Positions 35,579 to 46,617 of a stretch of DNA of 64,000 nt are shown piece by piece. Both the position numbers and the translations under genes were made by a program. Positions within the stretch are counted from its first letter, which is position 1. Each line of letters opens with the position of its first letter. Where the stretch lies: positions 496,001 to 560,000 of the forward strand of contig JAXRKN010000026.1 in NCBI GenBank assembly GCA_038502055.1. The letters run 5' to 3'. The notes beneath the pieces were generated by a model. It was not told the origin of the DNA, made no database searches, and worked only from the letters and a program-made list of their open reading frames with translations. The DNA is from Tanytarsus gracilentus. Taxonomy: Eukaryota > Arthropoda > Insecta > Diptera > Chironomidae.

Positions 35579-38470
35579 ATGGCAGCAATTAAAGCACTAA
35601 ACTTAGGTAAGGAATAGTCAGTAGTGATAAATTTATCAAATTTAATTAAAATCTTGACAAATTTAGATGTCAAATCGCAAAAAAAGTTTATCGAATTTTA
35701 TAATCAACTTGAGAGCGATCCGAGAATATTTGTGGCTTTCGACAGAGGTAATTAGTGCGTTTAATATAATTAGAATAATTCATTAAGTTCAAAATTGCTA
35801 ATTACGCATTCCAGGGGACTCGAGAGGCGATTATTACTCGATACATGGAAAGGACATCCAAATAGCACTCAAGAGCTCACTCAAATCATCAATCATCGCC
35901 AAGTCTATGCAGCCGGATGATTCGACAGAGCTCAAATACGCCAGCTTAAATAAATCACTCTTTGAGCGTCTCGTTAAAGAACTTTTGTTGGTTCACTTTT
36001 ATCGAGTTGAAATTTACAGCAACAAGAAGGGATCAAAGGACGAGTATTATCGCGAGTGTCATGGATCGCCGGGAAACTTATGGCAGTTTGAGAATCTCAT
36101 CTTTAACACTTCCGAAAGTGATGTTTTCTCTAACCTCTTGGTATCGATTCAAGTCACTTCATCAAGTCAATTGAATGTGAGTAGCAATCAGTTAAAAAAA
36201 GACAAAATCATTTAACTTTAATTTTAGAAAATTGGTCTTGCCGTCATTGATCGCGATGAGATGGAGATTAAAGTGACAGAGTTTGAAGATTCCGATTTCT
36301 TTAGTGAACTCGAGGCGGCGATTGTAATTTTATCTCCCAAAGAAGTGCTCTTGCCATCACAGACGGGCGAATATGCGAAAGTCAAAGAAATTTTAGATCG
36401 CAATGGTATTTTGACGTCGCAAGTTAAAAAAAGTGATTACACAAAAAATTCTGAATTCCTGCAAGATCTCGAGAAGATTTATCGATTCAGAAAGGGCCAA
36501 CAAAAGAATATTTATACAATACCCGAGACGAAACTTGATCTTGCAATGGGATCTTTGTCGGCTGGAATAAAGTATTTGGAGCTAGTTCAAGAGGAGAGTT
36601 GCATTGGAAAGTTTAACATCAAACTGTTAAATCTCAATAGATTCGTTCACATGGACACGGCAGCATTTACAGCGTTAAATTTATTTCCACCGCCTGGCAT
36701 CAATTATCGTTCAAGCATCTACAAATGGCATTCCGTTCTTGGTGTTCTCGATAAGTGCAAAACTAATCAAGGACGGAGATTGTTGAGACAATGGTTGAAG
36801 CAGCCACTACGTAATATCGACTCGATTCGTGATCGTCACGATATAATTGAAAGTCTGGTGGAAAATCAAGAGGCGCGAATGGCACTTCATAATCATTTGA
36901 GTGTTATTCCAGACATTCTAATGCTGACCAACAAAGTCTCTCGAAAGCGCGCTACACTACAAGACGTCTTTAAAATCTATCAAGTCGTATTGAGATTGCC
37001 AAATTTACTTAAAATCATGGGAGAGCTGGAGTGTAAAGCACTGACAGTTATGGCAGCAACACCCTTGAAGGATCTCTTAAGTGAATTGAATAAAATTGAG
37101 GAAATGGTCGAGGAAGTTTTGGATATTGAGAGTCTCGAAAAAGGCGAATATTTGGTGCGACCATCGTTTGATGATAAACTAAAAGATATCAAACAAAATT
37201 TAGACGAAGTTGAGGGTAAAATCAGAAAGGAGTTTAAGAAGAGTGCTAAAACGTTGCAACTAGATGAGGGAAAAGAAATTAAGCTCGATTATGCGTCGCA
37301 CTTGGGATTTTTCTTCAGAACAACCAAGCGAGAAGATCAGACTATTCGAAAAAACAAAGCATTCAAGATTATTGACACTGCACGTGGAGGACTGCGTTTC
37401 ACAATTGACAGCTTGAAGAGTTACAATGAAGAGTATTCAGTGCTTAAAGAGGATTATGAGGACAAGCAGAAAGATATTGTAATGGAAATTTGCCGAATTG
37501 TTTCGGGATACTCAGCACCTCTCACATCTCTAAATCACATCATCGCTCTCTTGGACGTTTTTGTTTCGCTCGCTCAAGTCATCACCAATAGCCCCGGAAA
37601 ATATGTTCGTCCTCAAATGTTTCCTGAAAATGAGCGAATTTTGGAAGTGAAAGCATTACGCCATCCATGTCTCGAGTGTCAAGAGGACTTGCAATTCATT
37701 CCGAACGATGTCGTTATGAAGAGCGACGAGAGTGAATTGTTTATCATTACCGGCGCAAATATTAGTGGTAAATCAACTTACATTCGTTCAATTGGTTTGG
37801 CAGTATTTCTCGCGCAAATCGGCATGTTTGTGCCTTGCGAGGAGGCAAAAATTTCACTTTGCGACAATATTCTCGCTAGAATTGGCGCTGCCGATGATAT
37901 TCAAAAGAACTTGAGTACCTTCGCTATGGAAATGGTCGAAACGGCTACAATTTTAAAGACAGCAACTAGAAATTCACTCATAATCATCGATGAGCTTGGT
38001 ATGTTAGTTTCTTACTTAAGTGATGGTAAACAAATAGAAATTTCTTTCTAGGTCGCGGTACATCGACTTTTGAGGGTCTCGGTCTCGCTTACTCAATTTC
38101 AGAGCATCTCGCTAAGAATGTTAAAAGTTTCACCCTTTTCGCAACACATTTCCATGAGATTACAACACTCGCCGACTCACTAAACAACGTCAAAAACTAT
38201 CATCTCTCATCGATTGTTGAAAATGGAACATTAACTTCGCTCTTTCACGTTAAAGAGGGACCGATGTTAAAATCTTTTGGAATAGAAGTCGCAGACATTG
38301 CACAATTGCCGAGAAGTGTCGTAGATTCAGCGAAGAACTATCTTTCGGGCCTCGAATCGACCGATATCGATGACGAGAGTGATGAGATGAAAAAAGTCGA
38401 CACTTTGTTAAATACCATTGAGCGTGAAAAATCTTTTACTGCCGATATGATTGATAGCCTAGTTGCTTAA
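35579..38470 (+). CDS. Msh2: DNA mismatch repair protein MSH2 (spel1)
   Basis: Exons 35579-35606, 35667-35747, 35815-36176, 36228-37998 and 38052-38470 give 886 aa. The order is MutS mismatch-binding, connector, lever/clamp and ATPase. The Walker A loop TGANISGKSTYIRSIG is at aa about 664-679. The Walker B/signature joins across the last intron as IIIDELG|RGTSTFEGLGLAYSI. The C-terminus has FATHFHEIT and FGIEVADIAQLP, as in MSH2. It pairs with MSH6 (MutS-alpha) to recognise mismatches. The last exon ends about 30 residues earlier than human MSH2 (934 aa) and lacks much of the C-terminal helix-turn-helix tail. AATAAA (38469-38474) overlaps the TAA stop (38468-38470). Confidence 0.94.
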
Positions 38471-38892
38471 TAAAATTAACGGTCATTTAAAATTTGAATT
38501 TCATTTTGTAGATTCGCGGTCAGGGGGTTTTCAACTAAAATTCATTGACGTCAATTGAAAACAAGCGAGCAAAAGCTCATTTTTGAAAGCTCTCAATTCA
38601 CTTTAATTAAGCTTCAAAAAATTCAGATTTTTAAAATTATTTATGCCGTTAAGAAGTGAGAAAACTTTGAAAGAAACAGAAATTTTATATGATAGGATAT
38701 CCTATTTGTTGCCCTCAAAAAGCATTATTTCGATGTAGATCATTTACCACATGCAAGGCCATCGAATTTCTGATCTATGAAGGATACACATTTGTATAAT
38801 CCACTGTCCAGGGTCAGGTAGGATCGTCAAAAGAGAGCTGTTTCTTTCTCGGATCCGGCAGGCCCAACCTTTGTAAAAAACAGATTTTCGAG
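38471..38892. other. Msh2 downstream spacer, first copy of a duplicated segment
   Basis: The stretch about 38508-38660 (CGGTCAGGGGG, then AAAACAAGCGAGCAAAAGC) is repeated at about 39057-39193. A perfect 14-bp palindrome, ATAGGATATCCTAT, is at 38692-38705. No coding frame is seen. Confidence 0.6.
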
Positions 38893-39193
38893 AATGTTAA
38901 AATCTTTTGGAATAGAAGTCGCAGACATTCCACAAATGCCATGATGAGATGAAAAAAAATGACAATTTGTAAAATTCAATTTAATGTGATAAATTGCTTA
39001 TTAAAATTAACGGTCATTTGAAATTTGAATTTCATTTTGTCGGTTAAGAGCGATGAAGCGGTCAGGGGGATTTCAACTGAAATTTATCGGCGTCAATTGA
39101 AAACAAGCGAGCAAAAGCTCATTTTTGAAAGCTTTCAATTCATTTTAATCGAGCTTCACAAAATTCAGATTTTTAAAATTATTATATGCCGTT
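38893..39193 (+). pseudogene. Decayed duplicate of the Msh2 3' end
   Basis: From 38893 the sequence repeats the Msh2 last exon (about 38265 onward): GTTAAAATCTTTTGGAATAG, then GAAGTCGCAGACATT, followed by a deletion of about 85 bases, then ATGATGAGATGAAAAAA and a GATAAATTGCTTATTAAAAT tail. It continues into the same 3' flank (TTAACGGTCATTT, CGGTCAGGGGG). The copy is frame-broken and cannot encode protein. It is a partial tandem duplication of about 380 bp, with the copies about 630 bp apart. Confidence 0.85.
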
Positions 39194-39438
39194 TAAAGTA
39201 GTCCAATAAAGGATCAAAAACTAAAATACACTGCATTTAAGTCCTCGTGGAGTGGATTAAACACGGAGTTTGAGGCTAAAATTCGAGCTAAAAGTGGAAA
39301 GATTATGAAAATGAGATTTAACTAACGTCAAAAATTTTTCGTGTGCTATTTTATTGAATGAGTTCGAGGAGAAAGTGAAAAAACTCTAAAGAAACAAAAA
39401 ATCTAATATCCTAAAAGTGCAAAGAGACCCCACTCAAG
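39194..39438. other. Spacer before Cp190
   Basis: It includes a weak continuation of the duplicated Msh2 flank at about 39368-39412 (compare 38655-38706). The Cp190 5'UTR and promoter should lie here but no core motif is clear. Confidence 0.4.
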
Positions 39439-42400
39439 ATGATGCGTGTACAAAATCAGGCATTAAAATCAGGTATAATTTTATTAAGTGCTTAAAGAAT
39501 GGCGCTTTCTCGCTAAAAGAGGTCGCGTTGTCAGCAACAAACAAATTTTCACTTTATCTCAGTATCTCACTATCACTTTGCGTTTAAAAATCATCGAAAT
39601 TTCGCATTTTTTGAGTAATTCGTGAATCTTACAGCTCATTGAAAAAAATATATATCTATGAAAATATGCTCATTATGTGTATCTTCCTCTCACTCACACA
39701 AATTGACTTTTAAAATTTATTTTCTTTTCAACTTTTTTTTTTACAGTTAAAGTTGATAACTGGGGAACATTTTTCTTACAAAAACTCCAAAATTTCTTCA
39801 ACAAGACCGACTACTGTGACTTGACACTTCAGTTTTTAGATAATTCACAACTGAAGGTGCATCGCCTTGTGCTCTCCGCTTGTACTGGTAAGATATATTT
39901 ATATTTATTTGTTATTACTTAAAAAATGAGTCAATTTTTTAGACTATTTCAATATGCTTGAGCAGTCCTGCGAGATGATTGAAGACATTCTGATGATGCC
40001 GAGTGACTTACAGGCGGATGTAATTGTGCCAATTGTGAATTTCATGTATACCGGCACGCTTGAGTTTCACTACAGCATGTATGAGAAGTTGCTTAAGACA
40101 TCCCGTGAAATGAACATGACTGTTCTCTCGAAACTCCTCGAGGCACATCGGCAAACTTCGGTCGCAACAAAATCACCTCAGCCTGTATTACTCAATAAAA
40201 ATGCCTCGGGTGTACGCACGACGCAGCCTAAGGTATTTACACAAAAACCCATGCCCACGAAAACTGTCATCTATAAGCAAGGACAAACGATTATTAAGCA
40301 CGTATCACCGTCGAAGCCTAACATACCCGAACCCATACAAATTGTGACTCGGTTTCAGGATAAAAGCAACTCATCGTCGCGACCCTCTCGCTTCACAGTG
40401 CCCGACGAAATTGTACCCGACACTGAAGGATCCTTCGAGAGCATTTCGTACGAAAGTAAGCCCCTCCAGACGGCATCACAGTTGAAGCGTGAAGATGAAA
40501 ATTCTCCGTTTGAGAGTTTAAGACGTGGCTACACAAACAAGAGGGCGGCAACACAGTCCGGCACTTCGCAATCGCCACCGGTTAAAAAACCCAATCTTGA
40601 CGACATCAAGGCAGAAGCGGAAGCACAAAGTCAGAGGAATGAGTTAATTGATGAGCCAAAAGAGGATCAGTTTTTTGATGGCGACGACGATGATGATGAT
40701 CCGGACTATGATGCGGGTAACATTATTTAATTTGACATTAGTATATATGAGTTATTAATTAATTTTCTTTTTTTAGATCAATACTTTGACGATGACGGCT
40801 CCGATGATGAGACGAAAGCTAATCACATGAAAAATTCACCGTCGGGTTCAACGATCATTAAGCAAACGACTAAACAAATCACTGTTAGTGATTGCAGCGG
40901 TGGAAACATTGATCATGCTAAAATTCTCGGAGAGGTGCTGAAAAAGTATCCGAATCTTGTTAAGAATCCTAAAAATATCAAGCTTAAAATCATGCAAAAG
41001 CCATCACCCAATAATCCCCAACAGCCAACAGCAATAGTTCGTGTAATCAAGCAGGACGGCTCTAATAAGATTTTGACTACGACACCCCAGCCGCGTCCAA
41101 CACCAGCACAAACTAATCAGCCGAGAAAGATTGACGCAAAAACAATGCACGAGCTAATTAGACTTGGTGCGGAAAATATGAAAGGTCCGTGGCTATGTCT
41201 CGAATGCGGTTCTGGCGGTAGACCAATATCCATACCGACCTATAAGAAGTTCAGAAATCACTTGATAAATGTTCACAAGCAAAAAATCGACCCGAAAATA
41301 TGCGAGCATTGCGGTCTCAAGCCATCAAGGCGAATTGAATTAATTCAACATCAACTGATTGCACACAACATTAATCCGCCAGCGGATGTTCAGCTATTCC
41401 GATGCACCGCCAAGAGTTGTGTCTTTGTCACTCAAAAAGAAGATCTTCTAATGAAACACAAACGTGAAGTTCACAAAGAGTTTCAACAAAAGTGCAAATA
41501 CTGTGCGAAAGTTTTCAATAAAGAATTTTTGCTTCACGCACATATGAGGGCGGTGCATCGTCACATGGCAAAAACAGATGGAACCATGGATTTCTCTGAG
41601 GACGAAGAGTACGATCCAGCTGGCAGTTCGAAGGAGACTTCGTTTTCAAGCAATCCCCCGGAGAAGAAAAATAAAATTGAAATTCTCTCAAACATCGAGA
41701 TTCCAGCATCGGAAGCATTGACAATTGTTGAAGGTGCCACAATCGTATCACATCCTAGCTCGGAGGCAGAAGCTCTCACTAACGTGGCCTCTGGTATAGC
41801 GACGAGCATTGGTTTAGTTGATAATGTTGACGATCAGTACAATATTGAGCAACAGTTGGCTCAAGTTCATGGTGAATTTGAAGAGCCTAAAAAGAATGAA
41901 AGCGGTGGTGGTGGTATTATAACGAGACTAGTTGCCGAAGATGGAACTGAACTTCAACTGACAGCCGCTCAAAAGGAAGAAATTCTACAGCAATTACAGC
42001 AGCAAGGTGCAACACTGTCCGATAATGTCGTGATGGTTCTCGATCAGAGTCAACTTGGCGATGGAAATTTTGGCGGCATGACATTCGCCCAAGATTCACA
42101 GGATGCGGCCACAACAAGTATTGCCTCACTCAAGCCGGAAGAGCTCGAAAAAGCTGAAATTGTTTTCCAAGACGACCCAGCTGAAAAAGAAAAATCCGAT
42201 GACATTCAAAAGTCTCGTCTAATTGCTGACTTGGAGGGCGACTGGACGGAAGATCATTCACAAGAATCGAAAAATGAGGAGGTGTCGTCAACGACGGTTG
42301 CTGATGAGCAGTCGAAAGATGAAATTTTATCTGAAGAATTGTCGAAAGATGAAATTAAATCTTCGTTGTCTAAAGAGGGAAACGAAGATCTTAAAAGTAT

Positions 42401-42722
42401 TTTAAATGACTGGGGCGATGAAGATGAAGCCGATAGCACGAAGAGTGTCGTCGAAAAAGATATCATGCCTCTTGAGGAAACGCCTTTGAGCGACGAAAAA
42501 GCTGAATCAGAACCTCAAACAACATCTAACAATTCAGATGATGGAAAGATAGCTGAAGAAAACGAACCGTCAGTACTAAAATCCGAGGTTGTAGAGATGA
42601 GCGATGCTAAAACGGAAGCTGCACCGCCATCACCAACCCCGGTCGCTAAAGAAATTGAAGCGCCAGTTGAAAAATCAAAAACTATCATCACCGAGCTACT
42701 AGACGAGTGGAATGATCTTTAA
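39439..42722 (+). CDS. Cp190: Insulator/centrosomal protein CP190
   Basis: Exons 39439-39472, 39747-39887, 39943-40716 and 40777-42722 give 964 aa (Drosophila about 1,096). The N-terminal BTB domain (about aa 15-125) reads KSVKVDNWGTFFLQKLQNFF and KVHRLVLSACTDYFNMLEQ, nearly identical to Drosophila CP190. A basic middle region follows. Four zinc fingers lie at aa about 455-575: CLECGSGGRPISIP..HLINVH, CEHCGLKP..HQLIAH, CTAKSCVF..HKREVH and CKYCAKVF..HMRAVH. The C-terminus is very acidic, ending ITELLDEWNDL. CP190 bridges CTCF, Su(Hw) and BEAF at chromatin boundaries and associates with centrosomes in mitosis. The first exon is placed by phase, and it yields the conserved KSVKVDNWG. Confidence 0.95.
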
Positions 42723-43199
42723 TGAAAAGGGATAAAAAATTGAGGACTTCTTTTTAAGTTAAGAAAATTTTGAGTTTATATTGAAGGAAATATAATTTTA
42801 GATTTTAATGTGTCTAAATTTTATGTAGTAAAATCAGCGAAGCACGCGTATTAGTTTAAGGGTACGTCATGAAAGTTTTTGTTGTTCTAAAAATTTATAT
42901 CATGTAGCGGGTCAAAGCGAAAAGTAATATGAGTTAAATAAAATAAAAATGTTTATAAATAAAAAAAAATTAATTAAATTTTACTGTCGTTAAAAAAATA
43001 ATAAATTTTCAAGTACATTTAAGTACATCTGCGTACATTCACGTACATTCACGTACAATAAAAAATGAAGTTCTCAGCCCTTGTAAATTTTTAAATGTTC
43101 GACGAGCGTAAATTGAAACCCACCTAGCGATGCATAAATTTTTTTTAAAATAAATGCTGGTTATTTTAAAACTCCTAATTTTTATTCATTAAACTATAT
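42723..43199. other. Convergent 3' region of Cp190 and COX16
   Basis: AATAAA copies near 42936-42948 serve Cp190. It contains a short 10-bp tandem repeat (43011-43057) and nothing else. Confidence 0.5.
43011..43057 (+). repeat. 10-bp tandem repeat, about 5 copies
   Basis: Five head-to-tail copies of a unit like ACGTACATTC, each exactly 10 bp long with one to three differences, the last partial. Confidence 0.8.
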
Positions 43200-43556
43200 T
43201 TACAGCTGTTTCTCCTCCCATGGTCTCGCCACTCTCACATTATCCCAATTGTCTATATCTAAACTTTTAATTTTCTCAAACTCCGACTCTAATGTCACTT
43301 CCCCGGACTTTTTCATTTTGACTCCCGCATCTTCAACTTCATCCGGCCTCAGTGTTTTCTTCTTGTTAAATTGATATCTAAAAAAATTAGAGATTTATAT
43401 TTTTTTTTTGATAAAACGAAATTTTATATCGCACCTGATTTGTGCAAATTCTTTTAATCCAAAGGAACCGCCAACGACCAGTAACATGAACGGCAGTGCA
43501 TACTTGAAAAGTTTTCTCTTTGAATAGTATTGAAGTGTCGCTTTGATATTTTCCAT
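43200..43556 (-). CDS. COX16: Cytochrome c oxidase assembly protein COX16
   Basis: Exons 43556-43435 and 43377-43200 give 99 aa (human 106). One membrane segment (YALPFMLLVVGGSFGLKEFA) is followed by QIRYQFN, then LESEFEKIKSLDIDNWDNV and RPWEEKQL. This matches the COX16 pattern GGSFGL(R/K)EF.QIRY ... LE.E(Y/F)EKI ... W.N.R..RPWE. COX16 is an inner mitochondrial membrane protein needed to merge COX1 and COX2 modules during complex IV assembly. It starts 152 bp from the divergent MRG15 ATG. Confidence 0.93.
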
Positions 43557-43707
43557 TATTTACTAACTTTCGGCAATTTTTTTACTCTCTCACTCTCACT
43601 CAAAACTTTAGTGGTTCGTACTCAAGCGCTTATTTCCCCCTGCAGAGTGTTGAAGTTTTTCTGTTTGAAAATTATTTTCAACTTTTGACTATTACTAAGG
43701 GAACACC
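43557..43707. promoter_or_regulatory. Shared COX16/MRG15 promoter
   Basis: 151 bp between divergent start codons, with a CTCTCACTCTCACT tract near 43587 and no TATA box. Confidence 0.55.
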
Positions 43708-45041
43708 ATGTCTCAAGTTAAATTTAGTGAAGGTACGTATTCGCCGCCATTATACAATCACAATTCACATAAAATTCACCACTAATTGACAATATTTGCT
43801 TTCATTTTCATCGATTACAATTTTTGCGTATGTTTTGTTTACATTCAATGAAAAATTTTTTTTCTATGGCTGTCGATTTAGGCGAGAGAGTGCTATGCTA
43901 TCATGGACAACTTTTATACGAAGCAAAACTCCTCAAGACTCAGGTGAAAGACAAAGCGGTCAAATATCTTATTCATTATCGAAATTGGAGCAAAAACTGG
44001 GTATGTGGATTTATTGAGCATCATTGTAGGCTTATCATCAAAAAAAATATATTTAATTTAGGATGAATGGGTTCCGGAAAACAGGGTTTTAAAATACAAT
44101 GAAACAAATGTTCAGCTGCAAAAGGATATTCAGAAGAATGTCGAATCTTCAACAAAATCGGCAAAGAAAGCAACAAAAACAACAAAAAAATCGTAAGCGC
44201 TGGACCGCACACACATAAATGAGTATGAATCTAACAATTTTTTAACTGTAATTATAGCGATGCTAAAGATGATTCAGCTTCACGTTCCTCGACTCCATCA
44301 AAAGATATTACCAAGGATGCGCCACGTTCAAGAGGCTCAAGCGTAAAACCGACTGCCTCGTCGACGAGTATTCAGGGAAGTGGCAGCGGTGGAGGAGGAG
44401 GAACTGGCAATAAGGATAACAAAGAGACCTCAAAAGTGACCAATGACGATGATGCAGGATTAAAACGAAAACGGCAACGCTTAGATACGAGCGTGTCGAA
44501 CGATGGACCCGAGGAGAAACTCTCGAAGCCTGAAATTGCGATTGCTATTCCAAAAGATTTAAAATCTCGGCTCGTTGACGATTGGCACGCCATAAATACC
44601 CAACAAAAACTCGTAGAACTACCAGCCAAAGTTACTGTCGATGACATTGTTAAGCAGTATGTGCAGTACAAAAAATCCAAAACAAACAGCAAGGGAATAT
44701 CGTGCGAGGACATTTCAAATGGAATTCTGGAGTACTTTAATGTCATGCTGGGATCTCAGCTTCTCTACAAGGTAGAGCGAACTCAATATTCCGACATTCT
44801 CAACCAATATCCCGATAAGCCCATGTCTCAAATCTACGGGTCTTTTCATCTTCTGCGATTATTCGTAAAATTGGGGCCAGTCTTATCATTTACGACGCTC
44901 GACAAAACAAACATTCGAGTTTTAATCGGACACTTGGGCGATTTTCTTAAATTCCTCGAAGCCAAAGCCGAGGACATGTTCTCGATGACATGCTACAGCT
45001 ATCCACAAACATCGGAATATCTTCGACGAGGAGTTCAATAG
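43708..45041 (+). CDS. MRG15: MORF4-related chromodomain protein MRG15
   Basis: Exons 43708-43732, 43882-44000, 44062-44192 and 44258-45041 give 352 aa. The N-terminal chromo barrel (GERVLCYHGQLLYEAK, HYRNWSKNWDEWVPE) binds H3K36me2/3. A Lys/Ser/Gly-rich linker follows. The C-terminal MRG domain (about aa 190-345; IPKDLKSRLVDDW, YPQTSEYLRR) is intact. MRG15 is a shared subunit of Tip60/NuA4 acetyltransferase and Sin3 deacetylase complexes and interacts with Ash1 and condensin II in flies. All four exons close in frame. The length is within the family range. Confidence 0.95.
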
Positions 45042-45908
45042 GTTACGCATGCTGATAAACGACTATATATTAACATAATTCCTTTTTCAACCGTTTATAA
45101 ACATAAAACTGTTTATTTCTCATATATATTTTTGAATGTTTCTTATATCCACTTTTTTTTTATAATTTTTAAATCCAAAAATAAATGAATTTGATGTGCA
45201 TACCTAAAGTGAAAAAATGCAATGTCTTTAAAGCATATTATCGAATAAAAAAATATCATCATCAAATTTATTTCTCTTTTTTTTCTGCTGACAAATATTT
45301 TTTTCTCATATTTCAAGCACGCATTTAACTTTGTATGTCTTATACTTAAGAGAGAAAAAAACCGGGTGGGTGACTTAATAAGTTTAAAATTATGTAACTT
45401 TACAATTTAAGCTTCAAAAGTTTATAAATTTCTATACTTTACACATAAAAATTTAAATTTTAGAAATTAAAGCAAACAATGTGTGAAGTTTGAATTGATA
45501 AATTTTAAAAATATCAAAAAGTCATTGAAACTTTTCTCTTGGCGACAGCACCAAGATGAGATGAGTGACGAAAACCCACCTGTTAAAATTTTTCTTAACA
45601 CAAAATTTTTTTATTAAAAATAGTCGATGCATTTTAGAGCAATCATAAAAAAAGTTTAATTTAATTAAAATTACATCATGGACATTCATGGATTCCGCTG
45701 ACCGAATATTTCTTTAAAAAATCATCGACAATTTTTTTAGTCAGAGTTTTCATTTTTTCGCATAAACGTGGAAAATCCAACGCAAAAGTGGTGGGGATAA
45801 GAATTTTTACAGCGAACGCTCAATTTTCGTATGTAAATGTGAGGATCGTAAGCACACGAGCGCCTCAAAATGAGATGTTGAGAGCTGAATGAAGAAAATC
45901 AGTAAAAT
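45042..45908. other. Intergenic between MRG15 and Tm1
   Basis: An AT-rich spacer with a possible MRG15 poly(A) signal at about 45180. No gene is seen. Confidence 0.5.
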
Positions 45909-46377
45909 TTAAAAATAACAAGATTGAAGAAAGCTAGAGTAACGTTTTCTTCAGTTCGCCATCAAAGTTTTCAAGTCGCGGATTCAGATTCAAGTGTAAG
46001 TGAAATTTTTCTCTCCTGTTTTATTTACTGCCATGTGAATCGAATTAAAAAATATTAAATTAATATAAAATCGTTAAAGTCAGTGCAAAGTTTTTGAATT
46101 TGCAAAAAAATGCGTTCGTCATGTGAAATTTTAAAGTTAAAAAAAATTTGTGATCAATGAAAAGTTAAAAATAGATGCAAAAAACTGTGTCAAAGACATC
46201 ACGTACTAATTTACTTTAAGACGAAAAATCAAATTAATTTTTAACTAAATTAAAATGTTGAAAAAAATCGTGAAAAAGTGAAAAAGTTTCTAATCACTCT
46301 CAAAATTTTTCTCGTTACAGTTGAACCACATCAGTTTTAAATAGTTTTTAGTGTGAAGGCAAAAAAAATCCATCAAA
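45909..46377 (+). promoter_or_regulatory. Tm1 muscle promoter and non-coding first exon
   Basis: A MEF2-type box TTAAAAATAA at 45909-45918 lies upstream of an initiator TCAGTT (45951-45956). A short non-coding exon runs to 45995 (donor GTAAGT), and the 5'UTR resumes at 46321 after TTACAG, 57 bases before the ATG. This is the arrangement expected for a muscle tropomyosin promoter. Confidence 0.6.
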
Positions 46378-46617
46378 ATGGACGCTATTAAGAAGAAAAT
46401 GCAAGCCATGAAGCTTGAGAAGGACAACGCCTTAGATCGTGCCCTTCTCTGCGAGCAACAAGCCCGCGATGCCAACACACGTGCCGAAAAGGCCGAGGAA
46501 GAGGCACGTACATTGCAAAAGAAAATCCAGACCATCGAAAATGACTTGGATCAGACACAAGAACAAGAGACACTTGTCAATGGCAAACTTGAAGAGAAAG
46601 AGAAGGCTCTCCAAAAC
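46378..46617 (+). CDS. Tm1: Tm1 muscle first exon
   Basis: 240 nt encode the first 80 residues (MDAIKKKMQAMKLEKDNALD ... EEKEKALQN) before GTGAGT. The N-terminus has the head-to-tail overlap sequence of long, 284-residue tropomyosins. Confidence 0.95.

Noticed and set aside
38692..38705. 14-bp palindrome ATAGGATATCCTAT
   Set aside because: Isolated and AT-rich, only partly retained in the duplicate copy; no basis to call a binding site.
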